Of a DNA stretch of 64,000 nt, positions 1 through 9,493 are shown piece after piece (within the stretch, counting starts at the first letter, position 1; every line of letters starts with the position of its first letter). The DNA comes from Chitinophagales bacterium. GTDB taxonomy: Bacteria; Bacteroidota; Bacteroidia; Chitinophagales; Chitinophagaceae. The translations under genes were made by a program, and so were the position numbers. The notes beneath the pieces were generated by a model. That model worked only from the letters and a program-made list of their open reading frames with translations. It was not told the origin of the DNA and searched no databases. The DNA lies in NCBI GenBank assembly GCA_017303455.1, contig JAFLBM010000005.1, positions 21,584 through 85,583 of the forward strand. Reading direction: 5' to 3'.

Positions 1-570
1 GGCGACAGGGTGCACCGTATTGAAGCGGTATTAAGTGGTACATTGAATTTTGTATTTAACAACTATGATGGCACAAAATTATTTGCCGATGTGGTGAAGC
101 AGGCACAGGACGAAGGTTATACCGAACCCGATCCCAGGCTTGATCTCAGTGGCACTGATGTGATGCGGAAGATCATGATACTGGCCCGTGAAGCCGGCCA
201 GCAAATTGAAATGGATGATATCGCTAATAATTCTTTCATGCCCGCATCATGTATGCAGGGATCGGTGGATGATTTTTATGCGGCGATGGCCAAAGAAGAA
301 GCTCATTTCAAAAAACTGTATGAAAAGGCAACTGCGGAAGGCTGCAAGCTGAAATTCGTGGCTTCTTTTAAGGATGGTAAGGCAGCGGTTGGCTTACAGC
401 ATATTGACCCGAAACATGACCTCTATCATTTGTATGGGAAGGACAACGTGGTGTTATTCTATACGGACCGCTACAAAGAACAACCCATGGTGGTAAAGGG
501 TGCCGGTGCCGGTGCAGAAGTAACTGCCAGTGGCGTATTTGCTGATATTATGCGGGTGGCCAACCTGTAA
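1..570 (+). CDS. thrA: Homoserine dehydrogenase domain, C-terminal part of bifunctional aspartokinase/homoserine dehydrogenase (partial)
   Basis: The reading frame is open from the first base, so the 5' end of the gene lies outside the window; 189 residues are visible. They contain the homoserine dehydrogenase signature VLSGTLNFVFN near the start and LSGTDVMRKIMILARE, followed by the ending GAGAEVTASGVFADIMR typical of ThrA. The enzyme reduces aspartate semialdehyde to homoserine in the cytoplasm. That the missing N-terminus is an aspartokinase is inferred from similarity to fused ThrA proteins and from the adjacent thrB and thrC; a stand-alone homoserine dehydrogenase cannot be fully excluded. 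The stop codon is 7 bases before thrB, consistent with a thrABC operon. Confidence 0.93.
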   Translation, partial: GDRVHRIEAVLSGTLNFVFNNYDGTKLFADVVKQAQDEGYTEPDPRLDLSGTDVMRKIMILAREAGQQIEMDDIANNSFMPASCMQGSVDDFYAAMAKEEAHFKKLYEKATAEGCKLKFVASFKDGKAAVGLQHIDPKHDLYHLYGKDNVVLFYTDRYKEQPMVVKGAGAGAEVTASGVFADIMRVANL

Positions 571-577
571 TTTAATT

Positions 578-1504
578 ATGCACATGAAACAAGTAACAAT
601 TCATTGCCCGGGTACAGTTGCCAACCTCGTTTGCGGGTTTGATATTTTAGGTATGGCATTGAAAGCACCGTACGATGTGATGGAAGTAAAACTGCTGGAT
701 GAACCCAAAGTGATCATTCATAACCGGGATACTTTTAATCTCCCTACTGACCCGGAAAAAAATGTGGCCGGTGTTGTTTTCCTGGCGGTGATGGAAAAGG
801 TCGGGGGCAATATTGGTTTTGAAGTAACGATCGAAAAACATATCAAACCCGGAAGTGGTTTAGGATCCAGTGCGGCCAGTGCGGCAGGAGCGGCCGTAGC
901 CGCTAATCATTTGTTGGGGAATATTTTCTCCACGGATGAACTGGTGCAATTTGCCATGTGGGGTGAAAAATTAGCATCCGGCGTAAAGCATGCCGATAAT
1001 ATCACCCCATGCATCATGGGCGGAGTTACCCTGATCAGGTCTATTCATCCACTGGATATTGTTCCTTTAGCAGCACCTGATCTTTTTGTAACGGTGGTTC
1101 ACCCGCAGATTGAAGTAAGAACCTCTGATGCAAGGCAGATACTCAAAGAGAAAGTGTTGCTGAAAGATGCGATCAGGCAATGGGGAAATATCGCAGGTCT
1201 TGTCACCGGTTTTATCAGGAACGATCATGAACTCATCGGACGTTCCTTAGAAGATGTCATCATCGAACCCATCCGCAGTATCCTGATCCCCGGTTTTGAT
1301 GAAGTGAAATTAAAATGTAAAGAGGCCGGTGCACTGGGAGGTGGTATTTCCGGCTCAGGCCCTTCTATTTTTATGCTGAGCAAAGAAGAAGCAACAGCTA
1401 AAAAAGTTGAAGCAGTAATGCAGGCTATTTATACAAGAATAGGGATTGCATATAATACCTATGTAACAACCATCAATAAAAACGGGGTAGAAGTCATTGG
1501 CTAA
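578..1504 (+). CDS. thrB: Homoserine kinase (GHMP kinase family)
   Basis: The 308-residue protein phosphorylates homoserine to O-phosphohomoserine, the step between ThrA and ThrC. The GHMP ATP-binding loop PGSGLGSSAASAAGA lies near residues 90-105 and the C-terminal glycine-rich motif GGGISGSGPS near residue 255. Length matches the family. Two in-frame ATGs (578 and 584) are possible starts; the second gives MKQVTIHCPGT, which fits the usual beginning of the fold equally well. The frame extends further upstream into thrA, but a start there would create an unlikely overlap. It sits 7 bases after thrA, so translational coupling is plausible. Confidence 0.95.
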   Translation: MHMKQVTIHCPGTVANLVCGFDILGMALKAPYDVMEVKLLDEPKVIIHNRDTFNLPTDPEKNVAGVVFLAVMEKVGGNIGFEVTIEKHIKPGSGLGSSAASAAGAAVAANHLLGNIFSTDELVQFAMWGEKLASGVKHADNITPCIMGGVTLIRSIHPLDIVPLAAPDLFVTVVHPQIEVRTSDARQILKEKVLLKDAIRQWGNIAGLVTGFIRNDHELIGRSLEDVIIEPIRSILIPGFDEVKLKCKEAGALGGGISGSGPSIFMLSKEEATAKKVEAVMQAIYTRIGIAYNTYVTTINKNGVEVIG

Positions 1505-1550
1505 GCCATATCTGATGAAAGCAAACAAATTTTATTAACTAACAAAATAA

Positions 1551-1567
1551 GTCCCCCTTCAGGGGAC
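1551..1567 (+). repeat. GC-rich hairpin directly upstream of thrC
   Basis: GTCCCC (1551-1556) pairs with GGGGAC (1562-1567) around the loop CTTCA, and another GGGG run follows. The hairpin ends six bases before the thrC ATG, exactly where a ribosome would bind. The sequence resembles a CCCCCTTnnGGGG repeat that also appears as an in-frame insertion in hutU at 37095-37142. It may be a dispersed intergenic repeat, a structure that tunes thrC translation, or both. Confidence 0.6.
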
Positions 1568-1573
1568 AGGGGT

Positions 1574-2881
1574 ATGAATTATTACAGCACAAACAGGCAA
1601 TCGCCAATCGTTGGATTCAAAGAAGCCAGCATCAAAGGACAGGCCCCGGATAAAGGATTGTATTTCCCGGAGACACTGCCTCAACTGGATAAAGAATTTA
1701 TCAGGGGTATTGAAAATTATTCCAATGAAGAAATTGCATTCCGTGTTATCACACCTTATGTCGGGAAGGAGATTCCGGAAGAAAAACTGTTCCGGATCGT
1801 TAGCGAGACGGTGAATTTCCCGATTCCATTAGTCCCCATTAGTGAATCGATCTCTTCACTTGAGTTATTTCATGGCCCCACACTGGCATTTAAGGATATC
1901 GGTGCCAGGTTCATGAGCCGCTGCCTGGGCTATTTCTTAAAAGACAATAGCAAAAAAGTTACTGTATTGGTAGCTACCTCCGGCGATACCGGTGGTGCTG
2001 TTGCCAATGGATTTTATGAGGTGGAAGGAGTGGAGGTGGTCATCTTGTATCCTTCGGGTAAAGTAAGCCCGGTACAGGAAAAGCAACTTACTACCCTGGG
2101 AAAAAATATTCATGCCCTGGAAGTGGAAGGCACTTTTGATGATTGCCAGCAACTGGTGAAAGCTGCCTTCATGGATGCAGAACTGAACCGGCAGTTATTC
2201 CTTACTTCGGCCAATTCTATTAATGTGGCCCGCTGGCTGCCGCAACAATTCTATTATTTCTTTGCGTATAAGCAATGGCTCCGTAATTCCCCTTCAGACG
2301 ATAAAGGCCCGGTTATATCAGTACCAAGCGGCAATTTTGGAAATATCTGTGCCGGTATATTAGCTATGCAAACAGGCTTACCTGTAAAGCATTTTATAGC
2401 CGCCTGTAATGCTAACGATATTGTAAGTGAATACCTGGAAACACAAAACCTGCAACCCAGGCAGGCCGTTCCGACACTGAGCAATGCCATGGATGTGGGG
2501 AACCCAAGCAACTTTGTACGTATTCTGGAAATTTTTAATCACCGGTTTCCTGAACTGAAAAATATATTATCCTCTGCAACTATTACCGACACAGAAACGA
2601 TAGCAACGATCAGTGAAGTGCACCAGCAATATAATTACCTGCTAGACCCGCATGGCGCTGTCGGATACCTGGCCTTGCAACGTTATTTAGCGGGCCAACC
2701 CGGACAAAAAGGTATCGTACTGGAAACAGCACATCCTGTCAAATTTCCGGAAGCAGTGGAAAATTGTACCGGTCAACCCGTTGAAATTCCCACCGCTGTT
2801 CAATCAATTATGAAGAAAGAAAAAAAATCGATAATAATTAAAACTGATTTCGGACAATTTAAAGACTATTTATTAAAATAG
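1574..2881 (+). CDS. thrC: Threonine synthase
   Basis: The 435-residue PLP enzyme converts O-phosphohomoserine to threonine. The PLP lysine is in HGPTLAFKDIGARF (about residue 107), the SGDTGGAVA loop follows, and the phosphate-binding SGNFGNICAG segment lies near residue 255. Length and motif order match the fold-type II threonine synthases of Bacteroidota. The ATG at 1574 comes immediately after a GC-rich hairpin and no Shine-Dalgarno sequence is visible, which is normal for this phylum. The gene is third in the thrABC order, separated from thrB by 69 bases, so it may be partly uncoupled from the first two genes. Confidence 0.96.
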   Translation: MNYYSTNRQSPIVGFKEASIKGQAPDKGLYFPETLPQLDKEFIRGIENYSNEEIAFRVITPYVGKEIPEEKLFRIVSETVNFPIPLVPISESISSLELFHGPTLAFKDIGARFMSRCLGYFLKDNSKKVTVLVATSGDTGGAVANGFYEVEGVEVVILYPSGKVSPVQEKQLTTLGKNIHALEVEGTFDDCQQLVKAAFMDAELNRQLFLTSANSINVARWLPQQFYYFFAYKQWLRNSPSDDKGPVISVPSGNFGNICAGILAMQTGLPVKHFIAACNANDIVSEYLETQNLQPRQAVPTLSNAMDVGNPSNFVRILEIFNHRFPELKNILSSATITDTETIATISEVHQQYNYLLDPHGAVGYLALQRYLAGQPGQKGIVLETAHPVKFPEAVENCTGQPVEIPTAVQSIMKKEKKSIIIKTDFGQFKDYLLK

Positions 2882-2921
2882 CTGCTGTCCTTTATCTCTT
2901 TTTCTCCTTTGACTCTTAGCG

Positions 2922-2929
2922 TATATTTG
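2922..2929 (+). promoter_or_regulatory. TAnnTTTG-type -7 element (TATATTTG)
   Basis: TATATTTG matches the Bacteroidota -7 consensus TAnnTTTG. A T-run (2899-2903) lies 18 to 19 bases upstream where the -33 TTTG would be, but lacks the G. It would drive the unknown gene beginning at 2947. Confidence 0.4.
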
Positions 2930-2946
2930 TGCATTGGAATTTGTGT

Positions 2947-3513
2947 ATGCATACGCTTGAACCCTTTTACAACTGGCGCCACATTTATGTGAGTGAAGAA
3001 GACCAGCGGTCGCCATTCTCCGGGCGGCAGTATTCTGAATTTGAGTTTTCCCAAACCGTTTATAATTACTATATCCACCCGCAATGGGATGATTTTGGCA
3101 GCCGCACCCTTTACCTGAAAGTGCTGATGGCTGACTATGAAGAACGCTATGCGATCATTGAACTGATCGGGGAGTGGAATGATGCCGTAGAGAATGATAT
3201 CATGGAATTGAAACGGGAGGTACTGGAGAAATTCATGTACGAGGGCATCAATAAATTTATCCTGGTTGGGGAGAACGTACTCAATTATCACAGTGATGGC
3301 CGGGATTATTATGAAGAACTCTATGAAGAATTATCCGACGAGAATGGCTGGGCTGTCTGTTTAAACATGCCGGAACAAACCCAGTACGACTTTAAACATG
3401 CCAAACTGAACAGGTATATTGAATTAATGGAACTGGAAAACTGGCGAACCTATAAGCCTTTTCACCTGTTTAAGAAAATAGATAACGAGCTGACGGCACG
3501 TCTTACTAACTAA
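2947..3513 (+). CDS. Conserved protein of unknown function
   Basis: The 188-residue soluble protein is rich in acidic and aromatic residues (runs such as YYEELYEELSDENGW) and has no signal peptide or membrane segment. I do not recognise a named domain. The ATG at 2947 is preferred over an upstream GTG at 2929, because the promoter-like TATATTTG overlaps that GTG. It stands alone between the thr and sdh operons in the same orientation. Composition and length suggest a real, cytoplasmic, phylum-specific gene. Confidence 0.7.
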   Translation: MHTLEPFYNWRHIYVSEEDQRSPFSGRQYSEFEFSQTVYNYYIHPQWDDFGSRTLYLKVLMADYEERYAIIELIGEWNDAVENDIMELKREVLEKFMYEGINKFILVGENVLNYHSDGRDYYEELYEELSDENGWAVCLNMPEQTQYDFKHAKLNRYIELMELENWRTYKPFHLFKKIDNELTARLTN

Positions 3514-3582
3514 TAACAAGTGACGGCTTCAGTCCTGATTTTTATCATTTAAAACTTTTCACGGTTTTTGGTCACCGGACAC

Positions 3583-3590
3583 TATTTTTG
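3583..3590 (+). promoter_or_regulatory. -7 element (TATTTTTG) upstream of sdhC
   Basis: TATTTTTG fits TAnnTTTG and lies 35 bases before the sdhC start. No good -33 TTTG occurs at the usual 19-21 base spacing; the nearest T-run (3556-3559) is 23 bases away. Weakly supported. Confidence 0.35.
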
Positions 3591-3625
3591 CAGAAATCTG
3601 ATTTCTCCTTCTAAGAATATTGCTT

Positions 3626-4315
3626 ATGAAATGGTCTGAAATGTTCACTTCTTCGATTGGTAAAAAGCTGGTGATGGCGCTGACGGGTTTGTTTCTGATA
3701 ATTTTTCTGATTGTACATGCCGGTATCAATGCCTGTATCTGGGCCAATGACGGTGGCGAAATGTTTAATAAAGCTGCCCATTTCATGGGAAGTACAGTTG
3801 TGATCCGCATCGCAGAGATTGGCCTCTTCCTTGGCATCTTCCTGCACATTATCCAGGGTTTCATGCTGGAATTCCAGAACCGCAGCAAACGTAAACAGGG
3901 ATATGCCGTTCCTATGGGCAATAAAGGCAGCAAATGGTACAGCCGCAGTATGGGTTTATTAGGTACTATCCTTTTATTATTCTTCATCCTCCATTGGTGG
4001 CATTTTTGGGTGCCTGCCCGCTTCATCGGGCATGAGGAGTTAACTGAATTAGAGATCAATGGTGTGCATATGCATAATATGTACAACCTGATGCAATATA
4101 CTTTCCAGGAACTGTGGGTGGTAATTGCCTATGTCTTTGCCTGCTTCTCTTTATGCTGGCATTTGATACATGGTTTTCAAAGTGCATTCCGTACGGTGGG
4201 TGTCAGTAATTCAAAGTATGTAAACCTTGTTCAAAATGTGGGGATCGGTTACTCAATTATTATTTCACTGGCTTTTGCGATGATGCCGGTAAGTATGTAT
4301 TTGGGATGGGTGTAG
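3626..4315 (+). CDS. sdhC: Succinate dehydrogenase cytochrome b558 subunit
   Basis: The 229-residue membrane protein anchors the succinate dehydrogenase/fumarate reductase complex and carries heme b. About five hydrophobic segments are visible, starting with GKKLVMALTGLFLIIFLIVH near residues 12-32. Histidines in the helices (for example LIVHAG, FLHIIQGF, LHWWH, WHLIHGF) are candidate heme ligands. It belongs to the b558 single-subunit anchor type, consistent with the absence of a separate sdhD. The ATG at 3626 gives MKWSEMFTSSIGKK. It is followed by sdhA after 65 bases and sdhB after that. Confidence 0.93.
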   Translation: MKWSEMFTSSIGKKLVMALTGLFLIIFLIVHAGINACIWANDGGEMFNKAAHFMGSTVVIRIAEIGLFLGIFLHIIQGFMLEFQNRSKRKQGYAVPMGNKGSKWYSRSMGLLGTILLLFFILHWWHFWVPARFIGHEELTELEINGVHMHNMYNLMQYTFQELWVVIAYVFACFSLCWHLIHGFQSAFRTVGVSNSKYVNLVQNVGIGYSIIISLAFAMMPVSMYLGWV

Positions 4316-4380
4316 GCGGTAAAATTGAAACACGAAATTGAAAGATCAAATAAATCATTATATCAAAGTAATCAGAGGTT

Positions 4381-6357
4381 ATGCTTGATTCAAAAATTCC
4401 TGCCGGACCGTTAGAACAGAAATGGGTGGATTATAAGGGACATGTGAAACTGGTGAACCCGGCCAATAAACGCAAACTGGAAGTGATCGTGGTAGGTACC
4501 GGCCTGGCCGGGGCTTCTGCTGCTGCCGCACTCGGTGAACTGGGCTATAAAGTGAAAGCGTTTTGTTTCCAGGATTCTCCCCGCCGTGCACACTCGATCG
4601 CTGCGCAGGGAGGTATCAATGCCGCCAAGAATTACCAGAATGATGGCGACTCAGTATTCCGTTTGTTTTATGATACCGTAAAAGGTGGTGACTATCGTGC
4701 AAGAGAGGCGAATGTACACCGGCTTGCAGAAGTGAGTGTAAATATTATTGACCAGTGTGTGGCGCAGGGTGTTCCTTTTGCCAGGGAATATGGCGGCCTG
4801 CTGAATAACCGTTCATTTGGCGGTACACAGGTGAAAAGAACATTTTATGCGGCCGGGCAAACCGGTCAGCAATTACTGATAGGCGCTTACCAGGCTATGG
4901 AAAGACAGGTAGCGCTGGGTAACGTGGAAATGTTCAGCCGACATGAAATGCTTGATGTGGTGATGGTAGATGGGAAAGCAAGAGGTATCATTTGCCGTAA
5001 CCTGGTGAATGGTGAACTCGAAAGACACTTTGGTCACGCCGTGTTATTATGCACCGGTGGATATGGTAATGTATTCTATCTTTCTACCAATGCCATGGGA
5101 AGTAATGTGACTGCCGCCTGGAAAGCACACAAGAAAGGGGCTTTCTTTGGTAACCCCTGCTTCACACAAATCCATCCTACCTGTATCCCTGTTTCAGGCG
5201 ATCACCAGTCTAAACTGACATTGATGTCAGAGTCATTAAGAAATGACGGACGTATCTGGGTGCCGAAGAAAAAAGATGATACCCGAAAAGCCAACGATAT
5301 TCCTGAAGAAGAAAGAGATTATTACCTCGAAAGAAGATACCCGGCTTTTGGTAACCTGGTGCCAAGAGACGTGGCCTCAAGAGCAGCTAAAGAAAGATGC
5401 GATGCCGGTTATGGTGTTGGTACCACCAAACAGGCTGTTTACCTCGATTTCAAATACAATCTCATCAACAAATACGGTAAAACAGAAGCCGGTAAATTAG
5501 GTATTGAAAACCCTGATACCGAAACCCTGATCCGGCTTGGTAAGGAAGTGGTGAAAGAGGAATATGGTAACCTCTTTGATATGTATGAGAAGATCACCGG
5601 TGAAAATCCTTATGAAGTACCGATGCGGATATACCCGGCGGTACACTATACCATGGGCGGACTTTGGGTGGATTATGAACTGATGACGAATGTGAAAGGT
5701 TTGTATTGCCTTGGTGAAGCCAATTTCAGTGATCATGGTGCTAATCGCCTCGGTGCTTCTGCATTGATGCAGGGATTAGCCGATGGATATTTTGTGATCC
5801 CTTACACTATTGGTAATTATTTAGCGGATGAGATTGCAACCAAGCCCATCCCCACTTCGCATGAAGCTTTTGTGCAAACAGAAAAAGCCGTGGCTGACCG
5901 GATCAATACCCTGATGAATATTAAAGGGAAACAAACAGTGGAGAGTTTCCACAAGCGTCTCGGCAAGATCATGTGGGAGAAATGCGGTATGGCAAGAAAT
6001 GCACAGGGTCTGCAGGAAGCGATTACCGAGATACAACAATTGAAAAAAGAATTCTGGAGTGATGTAAGGATACCGGGTGGTATCACTGAAATGAACCCGG
6101 AACTGGATAAGGCGGGTCGTGTGGCAGATTTTATTGAGCTGGGTGAATTGATGTGCAAGGATGCCCTGAACCGAAATGAAAGTTGTGGTGGCCATTTCCG
6201 GGAAGAAAGCCAGACCGAAGAAGGGGAAGCAAAAAGAGATGATGTGAACTTTGCGTATGTGGCAGCCTGGGAATATAAAGGTGAAAGCAACTGGGAATTG
6301 CACAAAGAGAACCTGGAATTTGAAGTGGCGAAGCCAACACAACGGTCTTACAAATAA
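4381..6357 (+). CDS. sdhA: Succinate dehydrogenase/fumarate reductase flavoprotein subunit
   Basis: The 658-residue subunit oxidises succinate to fumarate with covalently bound FAD. The Rossmann dinucleotide motif [19 protein letters not shown] begins near residue 37, and [17 protein letters not shown] (about residues 69-85) contains the histidine expected to bind FAD. The substrate and capping segments HPTC and [20 protein letters not shown] follow, then [20 protein letters not shown]. Length fits the b558-type enzymes. It works with SdhB and SdhC at the cytoplasmic membrane, linking the TCA cycle to menaquinone reduction. Confidence 0.97.
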   Translation: MLDSKIPAGPLEQKWVDYKGHVKLVNPANKRKLEVIVVGTGLAGASAAAALGELGYKVKAFCFQDSPRRAHSIAAQGGINAAKNYQNDGDSVFRLFYDTVKGGDYRAREANVHRLAEVSVNIIDQCVAQGVPFAREYGGLLNNRSFGGTQVKRTFYAAGQTGQQLLIGAYQAMERQVALGNVEMFSRHEMLDVVMVDGKARGIICRNLVNGELERHFGHAVLLCTGGYGNVFYLSTNAMGSNVTAAWKAHKKGAFFGNPCFTQIHPTCIPVSGDHQSKLTLMSESLRNDGRIWVPKKKDDTRKANDIPEEERDYYLERRYPAFGNLVPRDVASRAAKERCDAGYGVGTTKQAVYLDFKYNLINKYGKTEAGKLGIENPDTETLIRLGKEVVKEEYGNLFDMYEKITGENPYEVPMRIYPAVHYTMGGLWVDYELMTNVKGLYCLGEANFSDHGANRLGASALMQGLADGYFVIPYTIGNYLADEIATKPIPTSHEAFVQTEKAVADRINTLMNIKGKQTVESFHKRLGKIMWEKCGMARNAQGLQEAITEIQQLKKEFWSDVRIPGGITEMNPELDKAGRVADFIELGELMCKDALNRNESCGGHFREESQTEEGEAKRDDVNFAYVAAWEYKGESNWELHKENLEFEVAKPTQRSYK

Positions 6358-6387
6358 AATTTTATAACGAACAATATTTATTGCGTT

Positions 6388-7149
6388 ATGGAGCACTACA
6401 TGATGAATCTTACGCTGAAAGTCTGGAGACAAAAAAATGCAAATGACAGAGGTGGATTTGAGTCATACCCGGTAAAGAATATTTCTTCGGAAATGTCTTT
6501 CCTGGAAATGATCGATGTGTTGAATGAGGAGTTGATCCGTGACGGGAAAGACCCGATCGCTTTTGACCATGATTGCCGTGAAGGTATCTGTGGTGCCTGC
6601 TCCATGTATATCAATGGCCGTCCGCATGGACCCTGGGAACAGAACACTACTTGCCAGTTGCATATGAGGGCTTACAAAGATGGAGACACTATCACTATCG
6701 AACCCTGGAGAGCCAACGCTTTCCCGGTGATCAAGGACCTGGTGGTGGACCGTTCTGCATTTGACCGTATTATCCAGGCCGGAGGTTATATTTCAGTCAA
6801 CACGGGTAATGCAGTGGATGCCAACGTTATGCCTGTGGAAAAAGATAAGGCCGATGCGGCTTTTGCAGCAGCGGCCTGTATTGGTTGTGGTGCTTGTGTA
6901 GCCGCTTGTAAAAACTCTTCCGCCTTGTTATTTGTCTCCGCAAAAGTTTCCCATTTGGCTTTATTACCGCAGGGTTCACCCGAGCGGAAATCAAGGGCGT
7001 TGAACATGGTTGCACAGATGGATAAAGAAGGGTTTGGTGCCTGTACCAATACAGGTGCCTGTGAGGCGGTTTGTCCCAAGGGGATCTCCATTACCAACAT
7101 AGCAAGATTGAATGCGGAATTCAGCCTTGCTGCGTTGGTATCACAATGA
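6388..7149 (+). CDS. sdhB: Succinate dehydrogenase/fumarate reductase iron-sulfur subunit
   Basis: The 253-residue subunit passes electrons from SdhA to the quinone site. The N-terminal [2Fe-2S] domain shows [19 protein letters not shown] near residue 62 with a further Cys in TTCQLHM. The C-terminal ferredoxin domain shows [12 protein letters not shown] near residue 163 and [11 protein letters not shown] near residue 222, giving the [4Fe-4S] and [3Fe-4S] ligands. The start ATG is 30 bases after the sdhA stop. The transcript is probably closed by the terminator at 7170-7198. Confidence 0.96.
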   Translation: MEHYMMNLTLKVWRQKNANDRGGFESYPVKNISSEMSFLEMIDVLNEELIRDGKDPIAFDHDCREGICGACSMYINGRPHGPWEQNTTCQLHMRAYKDGDTITIEPWRANAFPVIKDLVVDRSAFDRIIQAGGYISVNTGNAVDANVMPVEKDKADAAFAAAACIGCGACVAACKNSSALLFVSAKVSHLALLPQGSPERKSRALNMVAQMDKEGFGACTNTGACEAVCPKGISITNIARLNAEFSLAALVSQ

Positions 7150-7169
7150 TAAATAACTAGGTGATGTGT

Positions 7170-7198
7170 AAGCCCTCTATCAAAAAGGGCTTTTTAAT
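7170..7198 (+). terminator. Rho-independent terminator of sdhCAB
   Basis: AAGCCC (7170-7175) pairs with GGGCTT (7187-7192), followed by the T-rich tail TTTAATTTT. It lies 20 bases after the sdhB stop and before a convergent gene. Confidence 0.75.
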
Positions 7199-7217
7199 TT
7201 TATTCCATGGTAGAAGC

Positions 7218-9398
7218 TTACCGAATTAGCAATACTGTCCCTTTTCGAAGGATTGATCTTCCAGTATTATCAATAGCGTTGAATATCCATACATATAAAG
7301 ACGTTTGCTGTTCTTTACCATTAATTTTTCCGTTCCATCCCTCCCCACGATTACTGGTTGTATATACTTTTTCGCCCCATCGGTTATAGATGGAAAATTC
7401 TTTAAGCTGGGTTGTTAACGGGTAAAAAGGCTTTAGTATGTCGTTTTTACCATCACTATTTGGGGTAAATCCTGTTGGTACATATATATCTGTAGGGTCA
7501 ATGATTGTGATCTTCACAAAGCCTTCGGTCTTGCAGCCAGCTGAATCGGTTGCTACAACTTTATAAATAATATCACTAAGCGGCGTGGCAACCGGGCTGG
7601 GACTGTTAGGGTCATTTAAACCAATGGAAGGTGACCATTGATAGGAAACAGCAGGCCCGCCGGTCACCAGGTGAACACTCTGACCTGCGAAAATGGTTTG
7701 GTCCGTTGGGATATTGATGGTGAAGGATCCCAGCGTAATAGTATCGGTGACAGAACTGCTGCGGCAGGCGTTAGCTGAGCTTAACGTTAATGTAACCGGG
7801 TAATTGCCTGGTTGACTATACACATGGACCGGGTGAATATCAGTTGAGAAATTACCATCACCAAAATTCCAGGTAAACAGATCACCCGGTCGTACAGGAT
7901 TATTGTTGGTGAAACGGACATATCCTGAATCACAAACCCGTAAATGGTCAAAGAACAATTCCATGTTTGTAGTGTCAGCTTTGACAATACGGGAACGAAC
8001 GATCTCCTCACACCCGGCAGAAGAACGGATGCGTAGTTTAACGGAATATGCCTGGTTAGAGGGATTAAATGTGTGAACAGGATTCTGCTGGTTAGAAGTA
8101 TTCCCATCGCCAAAATCCCATGACCAGGACAGTACACCACTCATGGTGGAAAAAGCAGTGAAACGGACAATACCTGCACAACTGTCAAGGATAGTATATG
8201 CAAATCCATTATTGGGGTCAATGGCAGCATCGTTGATAAAGTTGGGAGATCCCAATTGCCCGGCACCGGGTGCTATGTCGATATTATTGAGCCGGAAATC
8301 ACATCCCGCACCTTTTATATCCGGGTTATTGATACTGCTCATTAATCCTCCCTGCCTGATAAGATATATTTTCTCATCGGGAGCCAGTTGAATCCCGTAA
8401 AAACTGGTAGTTGATAAAATACTGTCCCTTGATGCCGCGATAGCGGCTATAGTTGGCAGTCTTGATTCGATCTGGTCAATTTTGTTTTCAAAGGGTCTCA
8501 GCAGGTAAAGTAATTGTGAATTGGGCGAATATTCGCAATTGGTATAAAGAGCATTCCCGGGATTAAACGTTCTTGCATTGCTGATGATACCCGATGAATT
8601 ATCAAAATCGAATAACTGTATAAAATTAGGATATACTTCCGGCGGGTCTATCAATGGGAAATGAACCTGGCAAAGTTGTCGTCCGTCAGGGCTCACTTTC
8701 ATAAACCCGGTATTTGTCAAAATCGATTGATTCATTACTAAGCCGGCAGCGGACACTACCGGGGTTGTGCTAAGTCCGTTGCAACTGATAAGCCAGGACC
8801 GGAAAATATTAGAGTTATTATCATTAGTAATGAGCCAAACATCTGTACCATTCCTGTGCCTTGCTGCTGTTAAACGTTCTGTACAGGAGGGCCAGAGTAA
8901 ACTGCGTTTTACGATTACTTCACCATTACCGTTGTCTCTTTTTACATTGACAATAGAGTAACAGTAACCTGTAGCAAAACTATTTTCAATGGCGTCTGCT
9001 GTAAAAACATAATAGATACTATCATTTCCCGGTACGGGAACAATAATACTGGACTGGCAGGCCGAAATATTGCCACCAATATTGTTCCCGTTCAGCATCA
9101 CCTGGTGTTGTTTATTAAAAATATCAACACCATTGGTGTAGAAAAGCAGGTCTCCGTTTTTATCAGAAATAGCAGAAGACCCCTCATCGGCAAGCATCTG
9201 GCTGTTTGGCAGGGCTGAGGGAACAGGCTGACCGGCAATTGCATTAAAATTCAGGGCAGCTCTTCCCCCAAAATACCAGTTATTATTTTGCTGAGCCTGT
9301 ACCGGCAGGCAAAGCAAGGAAAATAAAGTATGTAATATTATCGTCCGGATCAGCAATTGTAACGGTAGTTTATGTCCTGAATAAAGACAGTCACACAA
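7218..9398 (-). CDS. Secreted protein with PKD repeats and a gliding-motility/type IX secretion C-terminal domain
   Basis: About 726 residues. A hydrophobic signal sequence (LLIRTIILHTLFSLLCLPVQAQ) is followed by a region resembling beta-propeller surface proteins. Two PKD domains carry the hallmark WDFGDGN and WNFGDGN. The C-terminus (YVPTGFTPNSDGKND...IYNRWGEKVY...GWNGK) is the CHU_C type B sorting domain used by the type IX secretion system. The protein should therefore be exported to the cell surface or medium; its ligand is unknown. No ATG lies upstream of the signal sequence in this frame, so the start is uncertain, with a TTG at 9398 the longest option. It is divergent from the gene beginning at 9494. 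Confidence 0.88.
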   Translation of the reverse strand: MCDCLYSGHKLPLQLLIRTIILHTLFSLLCLPVQAQQNNNWYFGGRAALNFNAIAGQPVPSALPNSQMLADEGSSAISDKNGDLLFYTNGVDIFNKQHQVMLNGNNIGGNISACQSSIIVPVPGNDSIYYVFTADAIENSFATGYCYSIVNVKRDNGNGEVIVKRSLLWPSCTERLTAARHRNGTDVWLITNDNNSNIFRSWLISCNGLSTTPVVSAAGLVMNQSILTNTGFMKVSPDGRQLCQVHFPLIDPPEVYPNFIQLFDFDNSSGIISNARTFNPGNALYTNCEYSPNSQLLYLLRPFENKIDQIESRLPTIAAIAASRDSILSTTSFYGIQLAPDEKIYLIRQGGLMSSINNPDIKGAGCDFRLNNIDIAPGAGQLGSPNFINDAAIDPNNGFAYTILDSCAGIVRFTAFSTMSGVLSWSWDFGDGNTSNQQNPVHTFNPSNQAYSVKLRIRSSAGCEEIVRSRIVKADTTNMELFFDHLRVCDSGYVRFTNNNPVRPGDLFTWNFGDGNFSTDIHPVHVYSQPGNYPVTLTLSSANACRSSSVTDTITLGSFTINIPTDQTIFAGQSVHLVTGGPAVSYQWSPSIGLNDPNSPSPVATPLSDIIYKVVATDSAGCKTEGFVKITIIDPTDIYVPTGFTPNSDGKNDILKPFYPLTTQLKEFSIYNRWGEKVYTTSNRGEGWNGKINGKEQQTSLYVWIFNAIDNTGRSILRKGTVLLIR

Positions 9399-9493
9399 TA
9401 AAGTTGCTGCTTTTCGGGCAAATTAACAGGCAGGGAAAACTTTTGGGCAATAAAAAGACCGAATTTTACGATTTTGAGTAAAACCTGCTGCTT

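Noticed and set aside
2866..3291. 141-codon minus-strand frame opposite the gene at 2947
   Set aside because: It is antisense to a better-supported gene, has no recognisable domain, and reads as a shadow of the plus-strand codons.
5821..6432. 203-codon minus-strand frame inside sdhA
   Set aside because: sdhA is unmistakable on the other strand; this frame is its antisense shadow.
7218..9398. Assigning the PKD protein to a specific enzyme or adhesin
   Set aside because: Only the PKD and sorting domains are recognisable; no catalytic or binding motif supports a sharper call.
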